DNA of 28,329 nt from NCBI GenBank assembly GCA_964577205.1, contig CAZNYG010000025.1, forward strand, positions 1-28,329, written 5' to 3'. The stretch comes from CAZNYG01 sp964577205 (GTDB lineage Bacteria; Elusimicrobiota; Endomicrobiia; Endomicrobiales; CAIRNS01). The notes beneath the pieces are model-generated. The model saw only the letters and a list, made by a program, of their open reading frames with translations, ran no database searches and had not been told where the DNA came from. Position numbers and translations under genes: made by a program. Of the stretch, positions 1 to 7,856 are shown in pieces (the stretch's first letter is position 1; every line of letters starts with the position of its first letter).

Positions 1-1
1 G

Positions 2-3000
2 CCCATGCAGCGGCGCTTTCTGGCCGATCCTATGTTCAAAGCGACCGAACTGCTTCTTCAGGAAAGGGTTCCCAAAGAAGTGCCGTTCCTTTACGACGTC
101 GAAGTCACCGGTATGCTCAGAAAAATCGAGGAAAGGGAGGCGCTTCTGCGCGTCTTTACCGATCCCGACACGCCGGTCCCCGAAACCCATCTGTTGTCCA
201 ATGGAAAATACAGCGTCATGGTCACCAACGCCGGGGGAGGATACAGCCGGTGGAACAATATCGCGGTCACAAGATGGCACGAAGACGCTACGCTGGATAA
301 TGAAGGGTCGTTCATCTATCTGCGCGACGTAAAAACCGGCGAGTTCTGGTCTACGGCATATCAGCCGACGCTCCAGAGATCAAAAAACTATGAAGCTGTT
401 TTTTCGCAGTCGCGGGCTGAATTCAAGCGCAGGGATCACGGGATCGACACGCACACGCAAATAGCGATCTCTCCTGAAGACGATATTGAACTGCGCAGGG
501 TGAAGATCACCAACCGTTCGCGGGATACACGCGTCATAGAGTTGACCAGCTACGCGGAAGCAGTGTTGAATCATCCTGAGGCAGACTACGCGCACAGGGC
601 CTTCAGCGGCCTGTTCGTCGATACGGAGATAATCAAGTCGCACCAGGCGATCATATGCAGCCGGAGGCCCCGGTCTGACAAAGAGACCTATCCCTTGTTA
701 CTGCATCTCATGGCGGTCCACGGCAACTCGATCGTCGGCGCGTCCTATGAGACCGACCGCTCAAAGTTTATCGGCAGGTGCAACACGCTCGCCAATCCCG
801 CCGCAATGCGGGACCGGGGAGATCTTTCAGGCAGTGAAGGCCCGGTCATCGATCCAATTGTCTCCATTCGCTGCGGAATAGCGCTCGACCCCGATGAATC
901 GGCGGTGGTCGATTACGTCACGGGTATTTGCGACAGCAGGGAGGCCGCGCGCAAATTGATGGAGAAGTACCGGGACCGCAACCTTGCGGACCGGGTCTTC
1001 GATCTTTCCTGGACGCACGGCCAGGTGGCTCTGCAGCAGATCAACGCGACCGAAGCGGACGCGCAATTGTACGGCCGTCTCGCAAGCGCCATTGTGTATG
1101 CCAATCCCGCGTGGAGAGCCAACGCCAGCACCTTAAAACGTAATTTAAGAGGCCAGTCCGACCTGTGGGGATACAGCATATCAGGCGACCTGCCTATAGT
1201 TCTCGTGCGGGTGGAAGACCAGGAGAACATTGAAATTGTCGAGCACATGGTCCAGGCGCATTCCTACTGGCGCATAAAAGGCCTGGCTGTCGACCTTGTC
1301 ATCTGGAATGAGAATCCTTCGATCTACAGGGATGAAATGAGCGAAAAGATAAACGGTTTGATCACCGCGAATTCCGGAAGTCCGTCGAACCAGACGGGAG
1401 GTATTTTTTTAAAGCGCGCCGACCAGATGTCCGAAGAAGACAAAACACTCATGAAGACCGTCGCCCGCATAATAATTTCGGACAAAGGCGGCACGCTGGC
1501 GGAGCAGATCGACAGCGTGGCTCAGCCCAAGGCCAGACGCCCGCTGTTCATTCCCTTGAGAAGAGCCGGACCGGAAAGCCACGACGAGGATGTCGCGGAA
1601 CGTTCCGATCTGGTCTTTGATAATGGTTTCGGAGGATTTACCCGTGACGGACGGGAATACGTTATCTCATGCGGCCGTTCAAATACTACGCCTGCTCCTT
1701 GGATAAACGTATTGTCCAACAAATATTTCGGCACCGTCGTCTCGGAAAGCGGAAGCGGCTATACCTGGAGCGAGAACGCTCATGAATTCCGTCTTACGCC
1801 CTGGAAAAACGACCCGGTCACGGATTCAGGCGGAGAAGCACTGTATATCCGCGACGAGGAGACCGGACGGTACTGGTCTCCCGCGCCTTTGCCTGCCGGG
1901 GGAAAAAGCCGTTATATTTCGCGCCACGGTTTCGGCTACAGCATTTTTGAGCACGCGGAAAACGGGATCCGTTCTGAATTGACCGTCTTTGTTTCTCTCG
2001 AGCATCCGGTGAAATTCGCCGTGTTAAAACTTAAAAACAACTCCGGGCGCAAACGGCGTCTGTCGGCGGCATCATATTTTGAGCTGGTCATGGGAACGCA
2101 AAGAGAAAAATACCAGATGCATATTGTCACCGAAACAGACCCGAAAAGCGGCGCCCTGTTCGCTCACAACCGTTATAACAAGGAGTTTCCGGACAGGGTC
2201 GTTTTCCTCGATTGCACCGAATCAACGCGTTTTGTGTGCGGCGACAGGAATGAGTTTCTGGGAAGGAACGGTACGATGGCGGCTCCCGCGGCTCTGCAGC
2301 GGGACAGGCTTTCTAATAAGACCGGCGCGGGGCTTGACCCGTGCGCGTGCCTGCAGACGTTCTTTGACCTTGAAGACGGCGACGAGAAAGAGATCATGTT
2401 CGCCTTCGGGGCTGCCAAAAGCCTGGACGAGGCACGCGGTTTTCTTCAGCGTTTTAACGGCGCCTCGGCGATCAGGAGTGAGCTGGAAAAAGTGTGGGAA
2501 CACTGGAAACGCACTCTGGGCGCGGTATATGTCGAAACGCCCGACGACTCGATCAATTTTCTCATCAACGGATGGCTGCAGTATCAGACGATCGGCTGCC
2601 GCCTGTGGGGGCGGAGCGGCTATTATCAGTCCGGAGGCGCGTTTGGTTTCCGCGATCAGCTGCAGGACGTGATGTCACTTATGAATTCCCATCCGGAAAT
2701 GGTGCGTGAACTAGTACTGGCGTTTGCCGCGCACCAGTTTGTCGAAGGGGATGTCCAGCATTGGTGGCATCCGCCTTCGGGAAGAGGCGTCCGCAGTCAT
2801 TGCTCCGATGATTTTTTATGGCTGCCCCTTACCGTGTGCCTCTATGTCGAAGAGACCGGAGACACCGGAGTTCTGGACGAGTCCATTCGTTTTCTTGAAG
2901 GGCCTCCCGTGAAAGCCGGAGAAGAGTCATATTATGATATGCCCAAAGTATCCAAAAAGTCCGGGACATTGTATGAACATTGCGTCGCCGCTGTCGAGCG

Positions 3001-4006
3001 CGGATTAAGGTTCGGCGCGCATGGTCTTCCCTTGATAGGGAGCGGCGATTGGAACGACGGAATGAACCTGGTGGGGAAAGAGGGAAAAGGCGAAAGCGTC
3101 TGGCTGGCCTTCTTTCTGATCCATGTGCTGAACGCGATGGCGGGAGTAGCGGAGCGCAAAGGGGACAGGTCCTTTTCCGAAAAATGCGTTAAAGAAGCCG
3201 GAATACTGTCGCGCAACATCGAAGAGAACGCATGGGACGGCGAGTGGTACCGCCGCGCGTATTTCGACAACGGTGAACCGCTGGGATCTTCGTCAAACGC
3301 TGAATGCCGGATCGATTCCCTGCCGCAGTCATGGGCGGTCATCTCCGGGGCGGCTGACGGCGAAAGAGCGAAAACAGCCATGGACCGGGTCGACCGCATC
3401 CTTGTCGACCGCGGCAACGCGCTGATAAAACTCTTTGAGCCTCCCTTCGACACATGCGCGTGTGATCCCGGTTACATAAAAGGATACGTTCCCGGCGTGA
3501 GGGAGAACGGAGGACAGTACACGCATGCCGCCGTGTGGGCGGTGATGGCGTTCGCAATTCTGAAAGACAGAAAACGCGCGTGGGAATTATTGAACATCAT
3601 CAACCCGATACGGCACGCCTCCACGCCCGCCGGCGCCGCTGTCTACAAAGTCGAACCGTATATCATGCCAGGCGATGTGTATGCCGTCGAATCGAATGCC
3701 GGACGCGGAGGGTGGACTTGGTACACAGGGTCGTCATCGTGGATGTACCAGCTCATTGTAAAATATCTCCTGGGCTTTCGGTTGAACGTTGACCGGCTTT
3801 CATTTGAACCGTGCCTGCCTGAAGACTGGCAGTCCTTCAAACTGCACTACCGTTACCGTGAAACGTTTTATCACATAACGTTCAAGAGATCGGGCCCGGG
3901 AGACACAGTGGTTTCAATCGTCGTAGACGGGACACCACGAATGGACAAGTTTATACCCCTGGTTAACGACCGCCTGGACCATACCGCCGAAGTAATGTTC
4001 GGCTGA
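2..4006 (+). CDS. Cyclic beta-1,2-glucan synthase-like / GH94 glycoside phosphorylase, C-terminal part (5' end outside window)
   Basis: The frame is open at the left edge, so the methionine at 5 is probably internal. The 1333 visible residues hold two similar carbohydrate-binding beta domains: about 60-300 with SNGKYSVMVTNAGGGYSRW, and about 545-800 with FDNGFGGFTRDGREY. A GH94 (alpha/alpha)6 domain follows at about 840-1290, with RDQLQD, HWWHPP and GDWNDGMN. In the GH94 family the Asp of the last motif is the general acid, which would be residue 1018 counted from position 5. Complete cyclic glucan synthases (NdvB/ChvB) are near 2800 residues, with a membrane glycosyltransferase part in front; only the processing half would be visible here. 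The protein would then make or tailor periplasmic beta-glucan. A stand-alone cellobiose-phosphorylase-like enzyme with a shorter N-terminus cannot be excluded. No clear terminator follows the stop. Confidence 0.88.
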   Translation, partial: PMQRRFLADPMFKATELLLQERVPKEVPFLYDVEVTGMLRKIEEREALLRVFTDPDTPVPETHLLSNGKYSVMVTNAGGGYSRWNNIAVTRWHEDATLDNEGSFIYLRDVKTGEFWSTAYQPTLQRSKNYEAVFSQSRAEFKRRDHGIDTHTQIAISPEDDIELRRVKITNRSRDTRVIELTSYAEAVLNHPEADYAHRAFSGLFVDTEIIKSHQAIICSRRPRSDKETYPLLLHLMAVHGNSIVGASYETDRSKFIGRCNTLANPAAMRDRGDLSGSEGPVIDPIVSIRCGIALDPDESAVVDYVTGICDSREAARKLMEKYRDRNLADRVFDLSWTHGQVALQQINATEADAQLYGRLASAIVYANPAWRANASTLKRNLRGQSDLWGYSISGDLPIVLVRVEDQENIEIVEHMVQAHSYWRIKGLAVDLVIWNENPSIYRDEMSEKINGLITANSGSPSNQTGGIFLKRADQMSEEDKTLMKTVARIIISDKGGTLAEQIDSVAQPKARRPLFIPLRRAGPESHDEDVAERSDLVFDNGFGGFTRDGREYVISCGRSNTTPAPWINVLSNKYFGTVVSESGSGYTWSENAHEFRLTPWKNDPVTDSGGEALYIRDEETGRYWSPAPLPAGGKSRYISRHGFGYSIFEHAENGIRSELTVFVSLEHPVKFAVLKLKNNSGRKRRLSAASYFELVMGTQREKYQMHIVTETDPKSGALFAHNRYNKEFPDRVVFLDCTESTRFVCGDRNEFLGRNGTMAAPAALQRDRLSNKTGAGLDPCACLQTFFDLEDGDEKEIMFAFGAAKSLDEARGFLQRFNGASAIRSELEKVWEHWKRTLGAVYVETPDDSINFLINGWLQYQTIGCRLWGRSGYYQSGGAFGFRDQLQDVMSLMNSHPEMVRELVLAFAAHQFVEGDVQHWWHPPSGRGVRSHCSDDFLWLPLTVCLYVEETGDTGVLDESIRFLEGPPVKAGEESYYDMPKVSKKSGTLYEHCVAAVERGLRFGAHGLPLIGSGDWNDGMNLVGKEGKGESVWLAFFLIHVLNAMAGVAERKGDRSFSEKCVKEAGILSRNIEENAWDGEWYRRAYFDNGEPLGSSSNAECRIDSLPQSWAVISGAADGERAKTAMDRVDRILVDRGNALIKLFEPPFDTCACDPGYIKGYVPGVRENGGQYTHAAVWAVMAFAILKDRKRAWELLNIINPIRHASTPAGAAVYKVEPYIMPGDVYAVESNAGRGGWTWYTGSSSWMYQLIVKYLLGFRLNVDRLSFEPCLPEDWQSFKLHYRYRETFYHITFKRSGPGDTVVSIVVDGTPRMDKFIPLVNDRLDHTAEVMFG

Positions 4007-4056
4007 TTTTTTCCAGGGGTAAATAATGACAATGCTGGTTTTTTATTTCCTGCCAG

Positions 4057-4110
4057 GGACATAGTGACATAGCGACATAAGGCGACATAGGGGGGCGAAG
4101 GCGACATAGG
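4057..4110. repeat. Degenerate GACATAG direct repeats at the left edge of the transposase element
   Basis: Five copies of a 7-10 bp unit around GACATA follow each other here (gggacatag, tgacatag, cgacataag, gcgacatag, gcgacatag). The last copy merges into the left terminal inverted repeat of the REP-type transposase. The array lies between the GH94 gene and the transposase and looks like element-derived or target-site sequence. A similar GGGACAT motif recurs in palindromes elsewhere in the window. Confidence 0.6.
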
Positions 4111-4134
4111 GGGACGTTCTTAACTAATGAACTA

Positions 4135-4163
4135 TTGACAAACATACGTAGAAATGATAAAAG
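4135..4163 (+). promoter_or_regulatory. Candidate sigma70 promoter of the transposase gene
   Basis: A perfect TTGACA lies at 4135-4140. It is followed after 17 bases by TAAAAG (4158-4163), or after 15 bases by GATAAA. The site is inside the element, just before the start codon, so the transposase probably carries its own promoter. The -10 box is weak and the leader would be very short. Confidence 0.4.
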
Positions 4164-4169
4164 AACGGC

Positions 4170-5174
4170 ATGCCAAGAAATCGACGGATAGAGATCAGCG
4201 GGGGAGTATATCATGTTATTACGCGGGGAATAGAACGCTGCGAGATATTTAAAGACGATCACGACCATGAAGAGTTCGTTAAGCGTTTAGAAGCGGCCCT
4301 GAAAGATACGGGGCATAAATGTTATGGTTGGGCGTTGATGCCCAACCATTTTCATTTGTTGATAGGAACAGGCGTAAAACCGTTAAGTGAACTGATGCGG
4401 AAACTGCTGACCGGGTACGCGGTATACTTCAACCGGAAACACAAACGGAGCGGTCACCTGTACCAGAACCGGTACAAGTCGGTCCTGTGCCAGGAGGAAT
4501 CGTATCTGTTGGAACTGGTGCGCTACATCCATCTGAACCCTTTGAGAGCGAAGTTGGTCACCGATATGGCAGGGCTTGGCAGGTACCAGTGGAGTGGATA
4601 TACGGCGTTGGTGGGGAAAAGAAGTAATGCGTGGCAGTCCACGGGTGAAATCCTTGAGCGGTTTGGGAATAAACGGGGTACAGCAATCCGGCGGTTTGAG
4701 GAGTTCGTGAGAGACGGCATATCGATGGGGAAACGTACCGATCTTACGGGGGGAGGACTGCGGCGGAGCGCGGGGGGATGGCGGGGAGTGTATGAGCTGA
4801 AACGGAACAAGGAGCGCTGGCAGGGAGACGAAAGGGTACTGGGGGACGGGGATTTCGTCGCAAAGGTACTGAGCACATTTGAAGAAAAGATAGAGCGAAA
4901 AGAGCGATTGAAGCGTGACGGATGGGATATAGAAAAACTTAAAGAAGAAGTATGCCGTATTATGAAAGTGAGCAAAGAAGCGATAATGAAACGGAGCAGG
5001 CTGAGCGCAATATCGGAAGCGAGAGCCTTGCTGGCGTGGTGGGCGAACAGTGAGCTGGGAATACCCAGGAGAACGATTGCTGATTATCTGAATATATCGG
5101 GGGCGGCAATTACAAAAAACGTCAATCGCGGGGAACAAGTAGCAAAAGAAAAGAACCTTAAGTTGCAAAGTTAA
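4170..5174 (+). CDS. REP-associated tyrosine (Y1/HUH) transposase with DnaA-like C-terminal domain
   Basis: The N-terminal half is a Y1_Tnp/RAYT domain: GGVYHVITRG at 11-20, the metal-binding HUH motif as HFH (residues 60-62, within MPNHFHLLI), and GHLYQNRYKSVL and RYIHLNPLRA further on. One of the tyrosines after the HUH motif should be the nucleophile, probably that in NRYKS or RYIHL. Residues about 250-330 resemble the DNA-binding helix-turn-helix of DnaA (EVCRIMKVSKEAI, ARALLAWWANSELG, ISGAAITKNVNRG), an addition seen in many proteins of this family. The reading frame is intact, so the enzyme may be active. RAYTs nick and join single-stranded DNA at REP-type hairpins. No good ribosome-binding site is visible in front of the ATG. 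Its Tyr/HUH residues are present by eye; activity is inferred. Confidence 0.9.
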   Translation: MPRNRRIEISGGVYHVITRGIERCEIFKDDHDHEEFVKRLEAALKDTGHKCYGWALMPNHFHLLIGTGVKPLSELMRKLLTGYAVYFNRKHKRSGHLYQNRYKSVLCQEESYLLELVRYIHLNPLRAKLVTDMAGLGRYQWSGYTALVGKRSNAWQSTGEILERFGNKRGTAIRRFEEFVRDGISMGKRTDLTGGGLRRSAGGWRGVYELKRNKERWQGDERVLGDGDFVAKVLSTFEEKIERKERLKRDGWDIEKLKEEVCRIMKVSKEAIMKRSRLSAISEARALLAWWANSELGIPRRTIADYLNISGAAITKNVNRGEQVAKEKNLKLQS

Positions 5175-5197
5175 GAACGTCCCCTAATTCCCTAATT

Positions 5198-5275
5198 CCG
5201 TTTTCTTTCGGGGCCTTCACGGCATTGGTCTCCGCGGCCATGCTGGCCATACTGGTACGGGAACGACAGGGATAG
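5198..5275 (+). pseudogene. 3' remnant of a membrane transporter gene (MFS-like last helix)
   Basis: Twenty-five codons starting at 5198 and ending with TAG at 5273-5275 encode a hydrophobic helix followed by a basic tail: FGAFTALVSAAMLAILVRER. That is the typical end of a major-facilitator or DMT-type transporter. No start and no other transporter part is found between the GH94 gene and this point. The simplest reading is that the gene was lost when the transposase element arrived or through a linked deletion. Because the piece is short, the family assignment is tentative. Confidence 0.5.
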
Positions 5276-5279
5276 CGGT

Positions 5280-5308
5280 GTGCAATCGAATGAAGAGTTA
5301 TGTATAAT
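5280..5308 (+). promoter_or_regulatory. Candidate promoter of the crcB-DUF190 unit
   Basis: A perfect TATAAT is at 5303-5308, with a weak -35 (GTGCAA, 5280-5285) at a 17-base distance. The transcript would have a leader of about 45 bases. No fluoride riboswitch consensus is recognisable in it. Confidence 0.35.
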
Positions 5309-5357
5309 CTGATGATATGCGGGTTACGGCAAAAACATCTTCAGGGAAAATGAGATA

Positions 5358-5744
5358 ATGATGAAGTATCTATTGATTGCTCTGGGCGGCGCGATCGGGA
5401 CAGTTTTTCGTTACGTGGTTTCCGGGTTGGACTACAGGTTTTCGAACGGTGTTCTTCCGGTCGGCACGATGGCCGTGAACGTCTCCGGATCGCTGGTGAT
5501 CGGGTTTCTGTGGGGCCTTTTTGAGCGGTTTACTTTTTCGCCGAATACCAGGTTGTTCCTGTTTATGGGCGTTATGGGAGGGTATACCACTTTTTCCACT
5601 TTCAGCCTCGAGACTTTCAATTTGATGCGCGACGGCGAATATCGTATCGCTTTGCTGAACATTGTCCTTTCGGTAATTCTAAGCGTCGGCGTCGTGTTCA
5701 TCGGGTATTTCGCTTCAAAATATGTGCTGAATGTACTGGACTGA
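5358..5744 (+). CDS. crcB: Fluoride ion channel FluC/CrcB
   Basis: This is a 128-residue, four-helix membrane protein of the usual FluC length. It shows the hallmark N-terminal GGAIGTVFRY, the pore motif NVSGS (conserved Asn at 41) and GGYTTFSTFSLE at about 74-85, which carries the central sodium-site and Phe-box residues of the family. FluC works as a dual-topology homodimer in the inner membrane and lets fluoride leave the cytoplasm. The start could be either of two adjacent ATGs (5358 or 5361). A DUF190 gene follows after 20 bases, a known and frequent neighbour of crcB, so the two are probably one transcript. No fluoride riboswitch is recognisable upstream. Confidence 0.95.
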   Translation: MMKYLLIALGGAIGTVFRYVVSGLDYRFSNGVLPVGTMAVNVSGSLVIGFLWGLFERFTFSPNTRLFLFMGVMGGYTTFSTFSLETFNLMRDGEYRIALLNIVLSVILSVGVVFIGYFASKYVLNVLD

Positions 5745-5764
5745 CAATAAGGGGAGGCGCGCGG

Positions 5765-6097
5765 ATGAAATTACCGGAAGAGGGCAGCCTTTTAAGGATA
5801 CTTATCGGCGAAACTGACCAATACAAGGGGAAAGCTCTTTACGAACAGATCGTCATCAAAGCCAGGGAGATCAACCTTGCGGGCGCGACGGTCATAAGGG
5901 GCATCATGGGTTTCGGCGCGGACAGCCGGATGCATTCGGCGAAACTGCTTCGCCTTTCGGAGGACCTTCCTGTCATCATCGAGATAGTCGATACCGAAGA
6001 GAACCTGAATAAGATCCTGCCATTTCTTGACGAGGTAGTCACGGAAGGGTTGATCACCATGGAAAAAGTAAAAGTCGTCAAATACCGCCATAGTTAA
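5765..6097 (+). CDS. DUF190 family PII-like protein
   Basis: The 110-residue protein matches the DUF190 family, which has a PII-like ferredoxin fold: RILIGETDQYKGKALYEQI at the N-terminus, then GATVIRGIMGFG, and the C-terminal ITMEKVKVVKYR strand. A strong ribosome-binding site (ggggagg, 5751-5757) stands 7 bases before the ATG. Members often sit beside crcB, and a role in sensing or modulating fluoride or ion export has been proposed from that context; biochemical function is not established. The stop codon at 6095-6097 overlaps the first bases of an AT-rich palindromic element. Confidence 0.9.
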   Translation: MKLPEEGSLLRILIGETDQYKGKALYEQIVIKAREINLAGATVIRGIMGFGADSRMHSAKLLRLSEDLPVIIEIVDTEENLNKILPFLDEVVTEGLITMEKVKVVKYRHS

Positions 6098-6199
6098 TTT
6101 CAAATCTCAAATTGCAAAGTGCAAATTTTAGGGTTTACAGATTTATTGATGAAAATCGTTGACTTTCAATTTGCATTTTGAAATTTGCGATTTGAAATT
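6096..6199. repeat. AT-rich palindromic intergenic element (32-bp imperfect arms)
   Basis: The arms at 6096-6127 and 6168-6199 are inverted copies with 29 of 32 positions matching by eye, separated by 40 bases. They are built from alternating CAAATT/GCAAATT blocks. The element fills the whole gap between the DUF190 and nitroreductase genes. It overlaps the DUF190 stop codon and ends just before the nitroreductase ribosome-binding site. It looks like a dispersed miniature palindrome; whether it also ends transcription is unclear, since no T-run follows. Confidence 0.7.
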
Positions 6200-6220
6200 C
6201 TGTTTTGGTTGGAGGTCGTT

Positions 6221-6784
6221 ATGAATTCCGTTATTGAAAACATTCGTCTTCGCCGTTCCGTACGTTATTTTGATCCGAAACCGATCGATAAGAAAACCAT
6301 TGAGACGCTGATCGACGCCGCGGTCTGGGCCCCGACGGGGGCGAACAGCCAGCCTTGGCGTTTCGTCGTTGTCCAGAGCGAAGCTTTCCGCGGAAAACTT
6401 GCGGAGCTCGCGCTGCCGCGCTATAAAAAATGGCTTTCCAACATGCCGGATTCGTTCAAGGAGATGCGCAAAGAGTACGACGTAAAAATTAAGGATCCGG
6501 CTTATTACAGCGCTCCCGTCATTGTCTTTGTCATCGGCAGCGGGATGTCGTGTTCGCTGGATTGCCCCATGGCATGCCAGAACATCATGCTTGCCGCGCG
6601 TTCGCTGGGGATCGGCAGCTGCTGGGTATTCATCGGGCAGTTCCCCCTGGATGACAAGGAAGTGCGGCAGGCGCTTGAGCTGAAGGAAGGGGAAGATGTT
6701 TACGGGCCCATCATCCTGGGATATCCCAAAGGCGAATTTCCGGCCGCGCCGCCGAGAAATCCACCGAAAGTGAAATGGTTATGA
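6221..6784 (+). CDS. Nitroreductase family FMN-dependent oxidoreductase
   Basis: The 187-residue protein has the nitroreductase fold signatures: RLRRSVRYFDPKPI at the N-terminus (the Arg residues usually contact the FMN phosphate), AAVWAPTGANSQPWRFVVV, and near the C-terminus the GIGSCWVFIG segment. These enzymes are homodimers that reduce nitro compounds or quinones with NAD(P)H. Cys residues at SCSLDCPMAC are an unusual cluster. The ATG at 6221 is preferred because GGAGG lies at 6211-6215; the frame remains open upstream to a TTG inside the palindromic element. The stop overlaps the ATG of the next gene (ATGA at 6781), so the two are translationally coupled. The physiological substrate cannot be read from the sequence. 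Confidence 0.9.
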   Translation: MNSVIENIRLRRSVRYFDPKPIDKKTIETLIDAAVWAPTGANSQPWRFVVVQSEAFRGKLAELALPRYKKWLSNMPDSFKEMRKEYDVKIKDPAYYSAPVIVFVIGSGMSCSLDCPMACQNIMLAARSLGIGSCWVFIGQFPLDDKEVRQALELKEGEDVYGPIILGYPKGEFPAAPPRNPPKVKWL

Positions 6785-7149
6785 TAGATAAAAAGAGTGT
6801 AAAACAGGCATACAGGAATATAGTTCAGGAAAAGGGGATCTTCGCCGTAACCAATAAAAAGAACGGGAAAGTCTTCCTGGTGGGTTCAATGAACCTTTAC
6901 AATATTGCGGAACGGGCTCGGTTTCGCCTGAACATGGGAAACTATCCGAATGAGCAGTTGCTGAAAGACTGGAAGGCCATCGGCGAAGATTCCTTCACGC
7001 TGGAGATCCTTGAAAAGCTGCCGCTGAAGGATGATCCCGCGTACGATTACGACGAGGACCTTAAGATCCTCGAAATGATCTGGGTCGGTAAATATCAACC
7101 GCTGGCAGAGAAGACGTATAACGAAAAAGAAGATATCAGATTAATCTGA
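6781..7149 (+). CDS. GIY-YIG nuclease superfamily protein
   Basis: The 122-residue protein shows a GIY-YIG-like core in which the two motifs read GIF (in KGIFAVTNKKNGK) and LVG (in KVFLVGSMNL). RARFRLNMGNYPN then follows, with the Arg usual in this family, and EMIWVGKYQPL near the end. The arrangement matches a group of short stand-alone GIY-YIG proteins of unknown role. Because both tyrosines are replaced (Phe, Leu), nuclease activity is uncertain. The ATG at 6781 overlaps the nitroreductase stop in ATGA; an in-frame ATG at 6775 is an alternative start. No functional link between the two coupled genes is known to me. Confidence 0.8.
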   Translation: MIDKKSVKQAYRNIVQEKGIFAVTNKKNGKVFLVGSMNLYNIAERARFRLNMGNYPNEQLLKDWKAIGEDSFTLEILEKLPLKDDPAYDYDEDLKILEMIWVGKYQPLAEKTYNEKEDIRLI

Positions 7150-7261
7150 CGATAAACTGACGTGGAGTTATTTTCCATATGTTCTATCCTGAACGCGACA
7201 CTGCCGTTCCTTCATGAAATTGAATCCGCTTTTGACGCTGATCGGGTGAAAGGCGGGGAAA

Positions 7262-7624
7262 ATGGCGTCCGATAAAGAATTCGTCATGTTCGTCGTAGAT
7301 CAGATCGGCAGTGCCGGTGAGATCTCCTGTAGGAAGATGTTCGGCGAGTACGCGATCTATGCCGGCGGTAAAGTGGTGGCCCTGATATGCGACAACCGGG
7401 TCTTCGTCAAACCGACTGAAGGGGGAAAATGTTTTATCGGCGCGGTTACCGAAGCGCCTCCCTATCCGGGTGCGAAAATGTATTACCTCGTCGAAGACGG
7501 ATTTGAGGACCGGCAATGGTTCAGCGATCTGATCAGGATCACCGCGCGAGAATTGCCTCTTCTCAAGCCGAAAGATGAGAGAAAGAGCAAAAGCAAAAGC
7601 GCGACGCGCGGTCACGGGAAGTAA
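7262..7624 (+). CDS. TfoX N-terminal domain family protein
   Basis: The 120-residue protein corresponds to the TfoX_N domain: RKMFGEYAIYAGGKVVALICDNRVFVKPT, GAVTEAPPYPGAKMYYLVED, and a lysine/serine-rich tail (KPKDERKSKSKS). It lacks the C-terminal helix-hairpin-helix domain of full TfoX/Sxy competence regulators. Stand-alone TfoX_N proteins are common and mostly uncharacterised, so a competence role should not be assumed. A G-rich ribosome-binding stretch (ggcgggg) sits just before the ATG. The gene has its own 112-bp upstream gap, in which I see no convincing promoter. Confidence 0.85.
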   Translation: MASDKEFVMFVVDQIGSAGEISCRKMFGEYAIYAGGKVVALICDNRVFVKPTEGGKCFIGAVTEAPPYPGAKMYYLVEDGFEDRQWFSDLIRITARELPLLKPKDERKSKSKSATRGHGK

Positions 7625-7694
7625 CTGGTGTTGATCATGTGGCCCGGCGATCGCTTACTTATAGACAATATTTTAATGACGGGAACGCCGGCGC

Positions 7695-7724
7695 TTGACA
7701 CCTCAGACGATAATGATATACAAT
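7695..7724 (+). promoter_or_regulatory. Strong sigma70-type promoter of the metallopeptidase/ATP-grasp operon
   Basis: A perfect TTGACA (7695-7700) is followed after 18 bases by TACAAT (7719-7724), five of six matches. A start near 7731 would give a leader of about 120 bases. That leader contains a 41-codon ORF and a terminator-like hairpin before the metallopeptidase ATG at 7853. Confidence 0.7.
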
Positions 7725-7730
7725 TTCGCT

Positions 7731-7856
7731 ATGCTGCGAAAGCTTCCGGTCCGGTTACCCTGTATGCCCTGTGACAGCTATATCGTCTTAATGCGGCCGG
7801 AAACATCGTCGTTCAACGGCGGTGTTTTTTTATTTTCATGGAGCGGCTGCCGATGA
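7731..7856 (+). CDS. Possible 41-codon leader ORF
   Basis: An ATG at 7731, where transcription would be expected to begin, opens 41 codons. The product starts MLRKLPVRLPCMPC and ends SWSGCR. The stop TGA (7854-7856) overlaps the metallopeptidase start in ATGA. The terminator-like hairpin at 7802-7831 lies inside this ORF, so ribosomes translating it would cover the hairpin. No ribosome-binding site precedes the ATG; translation would have to be leaderless. The ORF may be chance, and the peptide resembles nothing I recognise. Confidence 0.3.
   Translation: MLRKLPVRLPCMPCDSYIVLMRPETSSFNGGVFLFSWSGCR
7802..7831 (+). terminator. Intrinsic terminator-like hairpin in the operon leader
   Basis: The arms at 7802-7811 and 7817-7826 form a 10-bp stem with two G-U pairs and a TTCAA loop, followed by a run of seven T (7825-7831). 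It lies downstream of the promoter at 7695 and only about 20 bases before the metallopeptidase start. It would therefore act as an attenuator of that operon, not as the end of the tfoX-like gene. A mutually exclusive anti-terminator is not obvious; TTCCGG (7744-7749) can pair with CCGGAA (7797-7802). Confidence 0.65.

Larger units (their letters stand above)
4107..5186. mobile_element. REP-associated tyrosine transposase (RAYT) element with terminal inverted repeats
   Basis: The left end (4107-4125) and the right end (5169-5186) are inverted copies sharing 16 identical bases, agttaagaacgtcccc on the right side. The left copy has one extra base in the C/G run. The single transposase gene lies between them, and its stop codon is inside the right repeat. 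Y1 (HUH) transposases normally recognise subterminal hairpins and not simple inverted repeats, so the ends may act as single-strand folds. No target-site duplication is evident, which fits HUH chemistry. Confidence 0.7.

Noticed and set aside
2932..3453. Minus-strand 173-codon ORF inside the GH94 gene
   Set aside because: Overlaps the catalytic domain of the GH94 protein; composition is that of a shadow frame.
4383..5168. Long minus-strand ORF opposite the transposase
   Set aside because: Shadow frame of a well-recognised coding sequence on the plus strand.
5276..5357. Possible fluoride riboswitch before crcB (CTGATGATATGC)
   Set aside because: Only a short CTGATGA resemblance; the paired GATGG...ACCGC parts and the conserved CTCCT end of the motif are missing.
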